The notes below the pieces were generated by a model. That model made no database searches. It had not been told where the DNA came from and saw only the letters and a program-made list of their open reading frames with translations. A stretch of 64,000 nucleotides of DNA, taken from the NCBI GenBank assembly GCA_041874725.1, contig CP097466.1, forward strand, positions 3,224,001 to 3,288,000, written 5' to 3'. Origin of the DNA: Duganella sp. BuS-21. GTDB lineage: Bacteria > Pseudomonadota > Gammaproteobacteria > Burkholderiales > Burkholderiaceae_D. A program made the translations under genes and the position numbers. This document shows, in pieces, positions 8,081 through 16,731 of this stretch (position 1 is its first letter; every line of letters begins with the position of its first letter).

Positions 8081-10132
8081 ATGAAACGCAAGTTGGCAAT
8101 GGTGGCGGCAATCACTGCGATGGCAGCGGCAGTATCAACCGCGCATGCCGCCGTGGAGCGCATTCAAATAGTTGAACGTTTGCCGTTTGCTCCCGGTGTG
8201 ACATTCGGCGAATACGGCGCCTACGAAAAGATACGCGGCGTCGCTTACTACGCGCTCGATCCCAAGGCAGCAGCCAATGCCTCCATCGTCGATCTAAAAC
8301 GCGCGCCGCGCGACCAACAGGGCCGCGTGCTGTTCTCCAGCGAGTTCGTGTTGTTGCGCCCAACCGGCGCGCAACCGAGCACATTGCTTTATGACGTGAA
8401 CAATCGCGGCAATATCGCCATCCTCGGGCAGATCAATGGCCGCAGCCCGGTCAACAACGATCCGACCACCGCCGCCGACGCCGGCGACGGCTTCCTGATG
8501 CGCCATGGATTTTCGCTGCTGTTCTCCGCCTGGACCTGGGACGTGGCGCCAACCACCGCCACCGGCGGCCGCCCGCTGGTGTTCGCACCGCCTGTGGCCA
8601 AGGGCGTCAAGGGCAAGGTGCAGAACGAATTCACCGTCAATGCGCCGACCGATGTCGTCACCTACGCCGGCATGCGCGGCCTGACCTACGAGCCGGCCAC
8701 CCCCAACGACCCGCACGCCCAGTTGACCGAACGCGCACGCCAGGGCGACAAGCGCAAGCCGGTTCCCCGCAGCGCCTGGCGCTTCGTCGCGCCCGAGCTG
8801 AAGGGCGGTCCTGGCCGCGTGCAGCTGGAAGGCGGCTTCAAACCCGATACGATCTACGAGATCACCTACGTGGCGAAAGATCCCTACGTCACCGGCGCCG
8901 GCCTGGCCGGCATCCGCGACCTGTTGTCCTACTTCCGCGACCATCCGTTCGAGGGCGCGGCCGCGCCGCGTAATGTGCTGATGTTCGGCATCAGCCAATC
9001 CGGCCGCGTGATCGGCCGCATGATGACCGAGGGCCTCAACGTCGACGAAGGCGGTAAGCTGGCGTTCAGCGGCGCTTACCTGCACGTGCCCGGCGCCGGC
9101 GGCTCGGCAGGCTTCAACAGCCGCTTCGCGCAGCCGACGCGCCATCCGTCGATGATGGAGGAGCATGACTACCCGGCCGACGCCTTCCCGTTCACCAGCA
9201 TGCCCACGCGCGATCCGGCCACCGGCAAGACCGCATCCACGCTGGATAAGGCGCGTGACAAGCAAGGCAATTTGCCCAAGCTGATTTACGCGAACACCTC
9301 CACTGAATTCTGGAACCGTGGTGCTTCGCTGATCGGCACCACGCCGGATGGCGAGCGCGATGCGGCGCCGGCCGCGAACGTGCGTCTCTATGGCTTCATG
9401 GGCGCGCAGCACTACGTCGGCCGCTCCAACAAGCGCGCACCGTTCACCGCCTGCGTTTCCACTAGCGACCACTATCTGCCGATGCGCGCCCTGATCGTGG
9501 CGCTGGATAACTGGACCACGCAGGGCAAGCAACCGCCCGTCAGCGCCTACCCGCAGCTGTCGGACGGTTCGCTGACCACGGTGGCCGACTACCGCGCCAT
9601 TTTCCCGAAAGGCTTTGGCCTCACGCCGCCGGAACAAAACCTGCGCGAGCCGCGCCTCAACTTCGGCCCGCGCTTCGCCAGGCTAGGCATCGCCGATATG
9701 GTCCCTCCCAAGCACGGCGATGACTACGAAACCCGCGTGCCGGCGCCCGATGCCGACGGCAATGACAAAGGCGGCGTGCGCCTGGTGGAACTGCAAGCGC
9801 CGCTCGGCACCCACACCGGCTGGAACCTGCGCGCGCCCGACACCGGCTTCGCCTGGGCCACCTCGCGCTTCGACGGCAGCTTCGTACCGTTCGCACGCAC
9901 CGAAGCCGAGCGCCTGGCCGCCGGCGATCCGCGTCCCAGCCTGGAAGCGCGCTACGCCAGCCGCGACGCCTACGCGGCCGCCGTGCGCGCCGCCGCCGAA
10001 CAGCAAGTGGGCGCCGGCCTGCTGCTGGCCGAGGACATTGAGCGCGCCATGAAGCAGAATCTCGGCCTGTACGACCGCATCCTGGCCCGCGATCCGGCCG
10101 ACCAAGGCTGCGACTACCTGTTCGCCAAATGA
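8081..10132 (+). CDS. Secreted alpha/beta hydrolase domain protein (Abhydrolase_10-like)
   Basis: This large 683-residue protein has an N-terminal signal peptide (MKRKLAMVAAITAMAAAVSTAHA). The likely nucleophile is Ser305 in GISQSGRVIGRMM. This fits the alpha/beta hydrolase domain family of about 650-700 residues found in many proteobacteria, whose substrates are not known. A GYNDRGN-like family element appears as DVNNRGNIAILG. The stop overlaps the start of the next gene (ATGA at 10129-10132), so translation is coupled to the amidohydrolase. Export with a cytoplasmic partner gene is an unusual pairing. Confidence 0.85.
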   Translation: MKRKLAMVAAITAMAAAVSTAHAAVERIQIVERLPFAPGVTFGEYGAYEKIRGVAYYALDPKAAANASIVDLKRAPRDQQGRVLFSSEFVLLRPTGAQPSTLLYDVNNRGNIAILGQINGRSPVNNDPTTAADAGDGFLMRHGFSLLFSAWTWDVAPTTATGGRPLVFAPPVAKGVKGKVQNEFTVNAPTDVVTYAGMRGLTYEPATPNDPHAQLTERARQGDKRKPVPRSAWRFVAPELKGGPGRVQLEGGFKPDTIYEITYVAKDPYVTGAGLAGIRDLLSYFRDHPFEGAAAPRNVLMFGISQSGRVIGRMMTEGLNVDEGGKLAFSGAYLHVPGAGGSAGFNSRFAQPTRHPSMMEEHDYPADAFPFTSMPTRDPATGKTASTLDKARDKQGNLPKLIYANTSTEFWNRGASLIGTTPDGERDAAPAANVRLYGFMGAQHYVGRSNKRAPFTACVSTSDHYLPMRALIVALDNWTTQGKQPPVSAYPQLSDGSLTTVADYRAIFPKGFGLTPPEQNLREPRLNFGPRFARLGIADMVPPKHGDDYETRVPAPDADGNDKGGVRLVELQAPLGTHTGWNLRAPDTGFAWATSRFDGSFVPFARTEAERLAAGDPRPSLEARYASRDAYAAAVRAAAEQQVGAGLLLAEDIERAMKQNLGLYDRILARDPADQGCDYLFAK

Positions 10133-11475
10133 AGACGCTACTCATCAAGCACGCCCGCGTGCTGGTCACCATGGACGACACGCGCCGCGAGATCGCCGAC
10201 GGCGCGGTCTACATTCGCGGCAACGTGATCGAACAGGTCGGCACGTCTGCGGATCTGCCACAGGATGCCGACGAGATCATCGACGCCGCCGGCCACGTGG
10301 TCATGCCGGGCCTGATCAACACCCACCACCATATGTACCAAAGCCTGACGCGCGCCATACCGGCCGCGCAGAACGGCGAGCTATTCAACTGGCTGACCAA
10401 GCTCTATCCATTGTGGGCCGGCCTCACCGCCGAGATGGTACAGGTCTCCACGCTGACGGCGATGGCGGAACTGATCCTGTCCGGCTGTACCACCAGCAGC
10501 GACCACCTCTACATCTATCCGAACGACTGCAAGCTCGATGACAGCATCGAAGCGGCGCAAAAGATCGGCATGCGCTTCCACGCCGCCCGCGGTGCGATGA
10601 GCGTGGGCCAGTCGAAAGGCGGCCTGCCGCCGGACCGCGTGGTGGAAGAAGAGGGCGCCATCCTCAAGGACACGCAGCGCCTGATTGAAACCTATAACGA
10701 CGCCAGCCGCCACGCCATGCAACGCATCGTGGTGGCGCCGTGCTCGCCGTTCTCGGTATCGCGCGATCTGATGAAGGAATCGGCCAGCATGGCGCGCAGC
10801 TACGGCGTCTCGCTGCACACGCACCTGGCGGAAAACCTCAACGACATCGCTTACAGCCGCGAGAAATTCAATATGACGCCGGCCCAATACGCCGAGGACT
10901 GTGGCTGGGTCGGGCCGGACGTGTGGCACGCGCACTGCGTGCAGCTCGACGACGACGGCATCTATCTATTCGCCGGCACCGGCACCGGCGTCGCGCACTG
11001 CCCGTGTTCGAACATGCGGCTGGCCTCCGGCATTGCGCCGATCCGCAAGATGCTCGATCGCGGTGTGTCGGTGGGACTGGGTGTGGATGGCAGCGCCTCC
11101 AACGACGCCGGCCACATGATGGGAGAAGTGCGCCAGGCCATGCTGCTGCAACGGGTCGGCTTCGGCCCGGATGCGATGACGGCGCGCCAGGCGCTGGAGG
11201 TGGCCACGCTGGGCGGCGCCAAGGTGCTGAACCGCGACGATATCGGCGCCATCAAGCCGGGCATGTCGGCGGACATCGTCATGTTCCGGCTGGATGGCAT
11301 CGGCATGGCCGGCGCGCTGCACGATCCGGTGGCGGCGCTGGTGTTCTGCACACCGCCGAATGTCGCCTATAGCATCATCAACGGCGAAGTGGTGGTGCGC
11401 GGCGGCCAGCTTCAGACCATCGACCTGCCGCTGGTCATCGAGCGCCACAACGCGCTGGCGATGTCTTTAGTTTAA
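10129..11475 (+). CDS. 8-oxoguanine deaminase-like amidohydrolase (TRZ/ATZ family)
   Basis: This 448-residue zinc amidohydrolase belongs to the group including 8-oxoguanine deaminase and hydroxydechloroatrazine ethylaminohydrolase (AtzB-like). Metal ligands are visible: His66 and His68 in LINTHHHMYQSL, a later His in SLHTHLAEN, His in WHAHCVQLDD, and the Asp of GLGVDGSASND. The length and the TMDDTRREIADGAVYIRG opening fit the deaminase family. The expected reaction is hydrolytic deamination of a purine or related ring (8-oxoguanine to urate). It overlaps the upstream hydrolase by 4 bases and the convergent DUF2288 gene by 9 bases at the 3' end. Exact substrate is an inference. Confidence 0.85.
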   Translation: MKTLLIKHARVLVTMDDTRREIADGAVYIRGNVIEQVGTSADLPQDADEIIDAAGHVVMPGLINTHHHMYQSLTRAIPAAQNGELFNWLTKLYPLWAGLTAEMVQVSTLTAMAELILSGCTTSSDHLYIYPNDCKLDDSIEAAQKIGMRFHAARGAMSVGQSKGGLPPDRVVEEEGAILKDTQRLIETYNDASRHAMQRIVVAPCSPFSVSRDLMKESASMARSYGVSLHTHLAENLNDIAYSREKFNMTPAQYAEDCGWVGPDVWHAHCVQLDDDGIYLFAGTGTGVAHCPCSNMRLASGIAPIRKMLDRGVSVGLGVDGSASNDAGHMMGEVRQAMLLQRVGFGPDAMTARQALEVATLGGAKVLNRDDIGAIKPGMSADIVMFRLDGIGMAGALHDPVAALVFCTPPNVAYSIINGEVVVRGGQLQTIDLPLVIERHNALAMSLV

Positions 11476-11784
11476 GGCTTTCTGTTCCTGCACCAGAATG
11501 AAGGGGCTGACCACGCAGGCCCACAGTTCGGCGTTGGTTTCCAGCCAGCCTTGCGCCTGCTGGTCGCTGGCCTTGGCCAGCAGGCCTGAATGCATCCATA
11601 GGCTGATGTTGGCCTTGTCGTCGTGCGACACGCGCACCGCCACATCGACCAGGTCGAGCGAGTTGGCGACCCACACCACATTCCCTTGTGCGAAATGCTT
11701 GAGCAACTCGGCCCACGGCAGGCGTGCCGTTTCGCGGTTGATCTTGGCGCGGAGTTCGATATCTTTTTCTGGTTTGGTTTGCAT
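11467..11784 (-). CDS. DUF2288 family protein
   Basis: This small cytoplasmic protein of 105 residues matches DUF2288 by its pattern: LRAKINRETARLPWAELLKHFAQG, SLDLVDVAV, then a C-terminal WLETNAELWACVVSPFILVQEQ. No function is established. It ends inside the last codons of the convergent amidohydrolase gene. It starts only 1 base after the end of the RES toxin gene, so it may be transcribed with the toxin-antitoxin operon. It has no toxin or antitoxin motif of its own. Confidence 0.8.
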   Translation of the reverse strand: MQTKPEKDIELRAKINRETARLPWAELLKHFAQGNVVWVANSLDLVDVAVRVSHDDKANISLWMHSGLLAKASDQQAQGWLETNAELWACVVSPFILVQEQKALN

Positions 11785-11785
11785 A

Positions 11786-12475
11786 TTAAATAATTTCTAT
11801 CTTCGGTACAGGGCTTCCCTGCCATGTTAACCGATAGGCCGCGCCTTTGCGAACATTGCCCACCAGCGCAGGCCGGAAGCAGGCCAGGTTGATGCCGCCC
11901 GCGCGCCGCACGCTCGGATAGATCACGCCCAGCGAGCCGCCTTCCAGCAGGCGCTCGGCCAGCGTTTGCGAGGCGACGTAGCTGTCGGGCGCCAGGCAGG
12001 CTTCGTAGCGCGCCTGCCCGCGCAGGTCGTGGAAGGTGGCGGTGAAGTCGGCCAGCATGCATTGATACTGTACGCTGTCGTCGAAGCGGTTGATCTCCGC
12101 GTATTCCACGGCCTTGTGAAAGCAGATCTCCGCCAGCGCCGTCTCGGCGTCGAAGGCGCAGTACCATGCGCCACGGCGGCCGTCGTTGAAGCGGCTGCCT
12201 TCGGGGCGGGCGTAGGTAAAGGCGGCGTTGACGATGCGGAAGTTCGGCACGCCGAACACCAGTTCATCAACATTGATGCCGGCCGAGCCGCCGTTCTGCG
12301 TGCGCAGGCGGGCGTTGGTGGCGTTATCGAGATCGAACAGGTCGCGCAGATGATCGTCGCCGTCGGCCAGCGGCGCCAGCACGGAATCCTCCACATCCGC
12401 GAAGCGGGAGGGCAGCAGACGGCAGGTGTCGAACTGGCGCAGCGTGCTTAAAGGCGGAACCAGACTGACCGGCAC
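11786..12475 (-). CDS. RES-domain toxin (NAD-targeting type II toxin family)
   Basis: The protein is 229 residues. The RES fold elements are visible: YARPEGSRFNDGRRGAWYCA (Arg95 in GSRFN), ETALAE (Glu116), and YPSVR (Ser188). RES toxins such as MbcT and those of Res-Xre modules degrade NAD+ and resemble ADP-ribosyl transferases. The start is a GTG whose first base directly follows the antitoxin TAA. It has a strong GGAGGT ribosome site inside the antitoxin's last codons, indicating coupled translation. The gene looks intact. Together with the upstream gene it forms a complete toxin-antitoxin pair. Confidence 0.9.
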   Translation of the reverse strand: MPVSLVPPLSTLRQFDTCRLLPSRFADVEDSVLAPLADGDDHLRDLFDLDNATNARLRTQNGGSAGINVDELVFGVPNFRIVNAAFTYARPEGSRFNDGRRGAWYCAFDAETALAEICFHKAVEYAEINRFDDSVQYQCMLADFTATFHDLRGQARYEACLAPDSYVASQTLAERLLEGGSLGVIYPSVRRAGGINLACFRPALVGNVRKGAAYRLTWQGSPVPKIEII

Positions 12476-12910
12476 TTACAGACCTCCGCGCCGCGCATCC
12501 AGCAACTGGCGCACGGTTTGCATGGCGAGCAGGCCGCCACCCAGCATGTAGGCCAGCGGCGTGCGGCCTTCGAAGATCTGGTTGTTGTTGGGCAAGCCGA
12601 TCCATTCATCGGCGAGTTTGTCGCCGTAGATGATGTGCAGCGCCTTGTAGATGCCCAGCAGGTAGGAGATGCGCGTGATGCAATCGACCTCCAGCGTGCG
12701 CTCCGGGTTCTTTTTCCAGTCGTAGTAAGCGCTGTTGGACAGGCCGCCGAGCAGTTGGCGCGCATCTTCATCGCGCACTTTCCAGGTGGCGACCAGCTTG
12801 AAAAAGCCCTTCAGGGCCGACTTGGACAAGCGCTCGCGCTCGGCCCTGGCGTTCAGATCCACCATGACGGTGGGCTCGAAGCGACTGCGGGGGTAGGCGT
12901 AGGTAAGCAT
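12476..12910 (-). CDS. Xre/MbcA/ParS-family antitoxin (DUF2384)
   Basis: This 144-residue protein is the cognate antitoxin of the RES toxin. The first two thirds form a helical DNA-binding region with LLGGLSNSAYYDWKKN. The C-terminal part carries the MbcA/ParS/Xre toxin-binding segment: ISYLLGIYKALHIIYGDKLADEWIGLPNNNQIFEGRTPLAYMLGGGL (read in parts). In the family this region neutralises the toxin by occupying its active site. An AGGAGG ribosome site lies 5 bases before the ATG. A promoter with a 6-bp palindrome over the -10 lies just upstream, fitting autoregulation. Confidence 0.9.
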   Translation of the reverse strand: MLTYAYPRSRFEPTVMVDLNARAERERLSKSALKGFFKLVATWKVRDEDARQLLGGLSNSAYYDWKKNPERTLEVDCITRISYLLGIYKALHIIYGDKLADEWIGLPNNNQIFEGRTPLAYMLGGGLLAMQTVRQLLDARRGGL

Positions 12911-12922
12911 AAATCCTCCTGT

Positions 12923-12960
12923 AACGGATTATTTATACTCCGTTTTCGGATGAAATGCAA
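12923..12960 (-). promoter_or_regulatory. Promoter and putative operator of the RES/Xre module
   Basis: On the minus strand, TTGCAT (12960-12955) and TATAAA (12937-12932) are 17 bases apart, a good sigma-70 promoter. An inverted repeat, AACGGA at 12923-12928 and TCCGTT at 12939-12944, brackets the -10. Binding of the antitoxin here would block transcription. Promoter spacing and palindrome are read directly; the binding is inferred. Confidence 0.65.
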
Positions 12961-13148
12961 TCGTGTCGGTATTCTTTGATCCATCGACGAGGCAGGAAGC
13001 GGAGCTGCTGGCCGGCGGCACGCTGGCGCGCAGCTCGGGCCGGTCTCGTCCGCAGAAGGCAAGCCGATCCCCCGCGTCAATTCGGTGTGGCGGCTGGAAG
13101 CGCCACAACCTGGCGCATCGTCGTCGACGCCGGCAGCGAGGTGTGCCG

Positions 13149-14870
13149 TTAGGACGCCGCCGTGCAGGCGAAAGCGTGGCCGGCGCGGCCGTTTTCCTTG
13201 ATGTCGTACATGGCGCGGTCGGCGGCATGCATCAGCATGCTCAGGTCGGCGCCGTCCTGCGGGACACAGGCGATGCCGATGCTGGCCGACACGCTGAGAG
13301 CGTGACCCTCGTAGGGGACCGGCAGGGAAATCAGGTCGATCAGCTTGCCGGCCTGGAGCGCCAGCACTTTGCTGTCGGGTGCATCGGCCAACAAGATCAC
13401 AAACTCGTCGCCGCCGAGCCGCGCGACCACGCCTTGTGCGCCGACTTCCGCTTGCAAACGTTCGGCAACCAGCTTCAGCACCTGATCGCCCGCTGCATGG
13501 CCGTGCTGGTCGTTGACGGGCTTGAATTTGTCGAGGTCGATCAACAGCAGCGCCGCGCTGCCGCCACGGTCGAGCGTGCGCGCCGCGTAATGCGCCCAGC
13601 CGGCGCGGTTGAGGAGTCCTGTCAGGGGATCGGTGCGTGCGGTTTTCGTCAATTGCTTGGCGCGTTTGCCCAATTCGCCGTTCTGACGGCGGATGCCGCG
13701 GATGCGGCTGCCCAGCGCGATGATGAAGATGATGATCTCAAACAGCGAACCAATCTGCAAGGCCTCGTAATGGAAAGGGAACTGGATGATGCCATTGTTA
13801 TTGAGCGTGGTGCAGATCGCGGCGAGGAACAAGGTGAAGATGCCGGTGATGTACCACGCCGCCGGCGTGAAGCCGCGTCGCAGCGCGATGATCGCACCGG
13901 CAAACATGAGCAGCGGGCCGGCAACCGATAGCAGCTGGGTCAGGGCAAGCGATGCCGAGAATTGCCCGCAGAAGGCCAGTGCGACCGCAACACTGGCCAG
14001 CGGCATCAGTGCCAGCATGCACACATTCAGCTTGGGGGCAAACTTCTGCAGTTCAAGGAAGCCGCGGCCGAACATGCCGGCGAAGGCAATCCAGAGTGCC
14101 GGCGAGGCGCCCAGGACGATCGGGATCAGCGCGGTGTGGTTGTGCAGCACATAGTGGCCGAGATGGCCGTTGATGCCGCTGAGCGTGAGCAGGGCGAACA
14201 GGCAGGAGAGAAAGTTGTAAAAATAGAGGGACTCGTCGAAGATCCATAGCAGCATCAGGTTGTAGAAGATCATGCCGATGAACAGGCCGTAACAAATCCC
14301 GTTGAACATCGAACGCCGTTGTTCCGCATGGCCGAATTGCACCGGCTCCCATGCTGTGAAGCTGTAGTACTCGGAAAAAACCGAGGTGGCCCTGATGTAG
14401 ATGGTGTAGTCGCCGGGCTGCGCCAGGGCGAAGCGGAAATTGAAGCGGTCTGAATTCAACCAGCGCCCGCCGGCGGCTTGTGCAAAGCCCTGCTTCGACG
14501 GCGGTGCGAGCATCGCGCCGTTGTCGCTGTACGGTCCATAGACGTCGAACGTGCGCAGGGCCGTGTTGCTGGAGTCTATCAGCCATTCGCCTGCTGGCTC
14601 CGTCTGGCGTATCCGGATTTTGAACCAGCGGGCATGGTCGTCCAGGCCGTCCTGTTGGACCGCCCCGGGGGGAATCGAAAACCGCTGGTCGACAGCGCTG
14701 GACCGGATGTCGGCAATGACCAGCGTGCCTTCCGGGTCTTCCAGGAATCCGACTTTTCCCGCCAGCGGGACGCCACTCGGGCTGGCCGACAGGGGCACGA
14801 CAGGAATGGCCGCCGAGCGAGCCGCTGCCATACCGCACAGCAGAAAGACGGCAAGTGCGGCGAGGCGCAA
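13149..14870 (-). CDS. Diguanylate cyclase with 7TMR-DISM sensor region
   Basis: This 573-residue membrane protein has a signal peptide and a periplasmic 7TMR-DISMED2-type domain (to about residue 170). About seven hydrophobic helices (7TMR-DISM_7TM) follow, then a cytoplasmic GGDEF domain from about residue 405. The active-site motif GGDEF is intact (486-490), and the DLDKFKPVNDQHGHAAGD nucleotide-binding stretch is present. It should make cyclic di-GMP in response to an extracellular ligand. The usual inhibitory I-site RxxD before GGDEF is absent (the segment reads AQGVVARL), so product feedback through that site is unlikely. It is monocistronic by context. Confidence 0.92.
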   Translation of the reverse strand: MRLAALAVFLLCGMAAARSAAIPVVPLSASPSGVPLAGKVGFLEDPEGTLVIADIRSSAVDQRFSIPPGAVQQDGLDDHARWFKIRIRQTEPAGEWLIDSSNTALRTFDVYGPYSDNGAMLAPPSKQGFAQAAGGRWLNSDRFNFRFALAQPGDYTIYIRATSVFSEYYSFTAWEPVQFGHAEQRRSMFNGICYGLFIGMIFYNLMLLWIFDESLYFYNFLSCLFALLTLSGINGHLGHYVLHNHTALIPIVLGASPALWIAFAGMFGRGFLELQKFAPKLNVCMLALMPLASVAVALAFCGQFSASLALTQLLSVAGPLLMFAGAIIALRRGFTPAAWYITGIFTLFLAAICTTLNNNGIIQFPFHYEALQIGSLFEIIIFIIALGSRIRGIRRQNGELGKRAKQLTKTARTDPLTGLLNRAGWAHYAARTLDRGGSAALLLIDLDKFKPVNDQHGHAAGDQVLKLVAERLQAEVGAQGVVARLGGDEFVILLADAPDSKVLALQAGKLIDLISLPVPYEGHALSVSASIGIACVPQDGADLSMLMHAADRAMYDIKENGRAGHAFACTAAS

Positions 14871-15036
14871 GATGTGGAATAAGGTAAAAATCTCCTGCTC
14901 CTATTAGACAGGTCGGGCGCCGCTGCCTGTTGTACTGCGCAGCAAGCAGCACATCGAGTGTACTGATCACCCCCGCGCGAAGAGGTTGTGCTTAAGCAAC
15001 AAATCGAGGTTTATTTTACCTGCATGCCCGTGCGAT

Positions 15037-16731
15037 CTAGGCCGGCTCGGCGTGCTCCACCAGCAGCTGTACCTTGGTGACGCCGTTGTATTCGTTGGCG
15101 TCGAGGCGGAAGGCGACGCGGGCGCGGTCGCCCATGGCCTCGGTGTGGCCGAACCAGATGGCGTCGTAACGGGCGCCGTTCTTTTCCAGCAGCAGCTTGA
15201 GATGGCGCTCTTTCAGGATGCGCTGGCTGACCACGCGGAACTCGTCGCAGAACACCGGCGGCGCGAAGCCCTGGCCCCACACCTGGTCCGCCATCAGCTC
15301 GATGAAGGCGGTGGTGTAGTAGGCGTCTTCCAACGGGCCGTCGGTCTCGATCACCCGTTCCAGCTGCTGCTTGCTCAGCCACGCGCGGCCGACTTCTTCA
15401 AAGGCCGCCGCAAAGGCGTCGAAAGCGTCGGCGCGCAAGGTCAGGCCGGCCGCCATGGCGTGGCCGCCGAATTTATCGATCAGCGTCGGCGCTTTCTTGT
15501 ACACCAGGTCCAGCGCATCGCGCAGGTGGAAGCCGGGAATCGAGCGCCCGGAACCCTTGATCCAGCCGTCCGCGCCCGGCGCGAAGGTGATGGTCGGGCG
15601 GTAGAATTTTTCCTTCAGGCGCGAGGCGACGATGCCGATCACGCCCTGGTGCCAGGTGTCGTCGAACACGCAGATGGTGCTGCGCTCGGCCGGCTCGAAG
15701 GCGTCCAGGTGCAGCAGGGCCGCGTCCTGCATGTCGGCTTCGATCTCGCGGCGCTTCAGGTTGATGTCGTTGAGCTGCTGCGCCAGCTGCCATGCGCGGT
15801 CCGGGTCGTCGGTGATCAGGCATTCGATCCCGAGCGACATGTCTTCCAGCCGGCCGGCCGCGTTCAGGCGCGGACCCAGCGCGAAGCCCAGGTCGAACGG
15901 GTTGGCGCTGCGCGCTTCGCGGCCGGCCACCCGGAACAGGGCGGCCACGCCGGCGTGCATGCGGCCGGCGCGCATGCGCTTCAGGCCTTGCGCCACCAGG
16001 ATGCGGTTGTTGGCGTCCAGCCGCACCACGTCGGCCACGGTGCCCAGCGCCACCAGGTCAAGCAGGTTGTCGAGCTTCGGTTGCGGCTGGGTTACATAGG
16101 CGCCGCGCTTGCGCAATTCGGCGCGCAGGGCCAGCAGCACGTAGAACATGACGCCGACGCCGGCGATATGCTTGCTCGGAAAACCGCATTCGGGTTGGTT
16201 CGGATTGACGATCACGCGCGCGGCCGGCAGCACGTCGGCCGGCAAGTGATGGTCGGTCACCACCACTTCGATGCCGCGCCGGTTGGCTTCGGCCACACCG
16301 TCGATGCTGGCGATGCCGTTGTCGACGGTGATGATGATGTCCGGCCGCTTTTCGCGCGCCGTCAGTTCCACGATTTCCGGCGTCAGGCCGTAGCCGTATT
16401 CGAAGCGGTTGGGGACGATGAAGTCGATGTCGGCGCCCATGGCGCGCAGCCCGCGCAGGGCCACCGCGCAGGCGGTGGCGCCGTCGCAGTCGTAGTCGGC
16501 GACGATGACCATGCGCTTGGCGGCGGCGATGGAGTCGGCCAGGAAGACGGCGGCGGCATTGATATGCAGCAGGCCCGATGGCGGAATCATGGCCGCCAGT
16601 TCGCTCGACAGCTCTTTCGGGTCGGTCAGTCCGCGCGCCGCATACAGGCGCGCCAGCACGGGGTGGATGCCGTGTTGGCGCAGCATTTCGGTTTCGCGGA
16701 ACGGGAAGGGACGGGTGGCGATACGGGTCAT
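15037..16731 (-). CDS. recJ: Single-stranded-DNA-specific exonuclease RecJ
   Basis: This 564-residue 5'-3' exonuclease acts in recombinational and mismatch repair. The DHH-family motifs are clear: DYDCDG (residues 79-84), TDHH (159-162), VDNGI, and the DHHA1-type GGHAMAAGL near the C-terminus. The ATG at 16731 is chosen because it overlaps the upstream gene's stop in an ATGA and gives the family-typical N-terminus (RPFPFRETEMLRQHGIHPVLARLYAARG). An in-frame extension upstream lies inside the neighbouring gene. The length matches RecJ (about 565-580). Confidence 0.96.
   Translation of the reverse strand: MTRIATRPFPFRETEMLRQHGIHPVLARLYAARGLTDPKELSSELAAMIPPSGLLHINAAAVFLADSIAAAKRMVIVADYDCDGATACAVALRGLRAMGADIDFIVPNRFEYGYGLTPEIVELTAREKRPDIIITVDNGIASIDGVAEANRRGIEVVVTDHHLPADVLPAARVIVNPNQPECGFPSKHIAGVGVMFYVLLALRAELRKRGAYVTQPQPKLDNLLDLVALGTVADVVRLDANNRILVAQGLKRMRAGRMHAGVAALFRVAGREARSANPFDLGFALGPRLNAAGRLEDMSLGIECLITDDPDRAWQLAQQLNDINLKRREIEADMQDAALLHLDAFEPAERSTICVFDDTWHQGVIGIVASRLKEKFYRPTITFAPGADGWIKGSGRSIPGFHLRDALDLVYKKAPTLIDKFGGHAMAAGLTLRADAFDAFAAAFEEVGRAWLSKQQLERVIETDGPLEDAYYTTAFIELMADQVWGQGFAPPVFCDEFRVVSQRILKERHLKLLLEKNGARYDAIWFGHTEAMGDRARVAFRLDANEYNGVTKVQLLVEHAEPA

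Noticed and set aside
12961..13148. A possible gene remnant between the antitoxin promoter and the diguanylate cyclase gene; one frame ends in a protein-like WRIVVDAGSEVCR.
   Set aside because: The frame has no credible start and the rest does not look like protein; it is short and unsupported.
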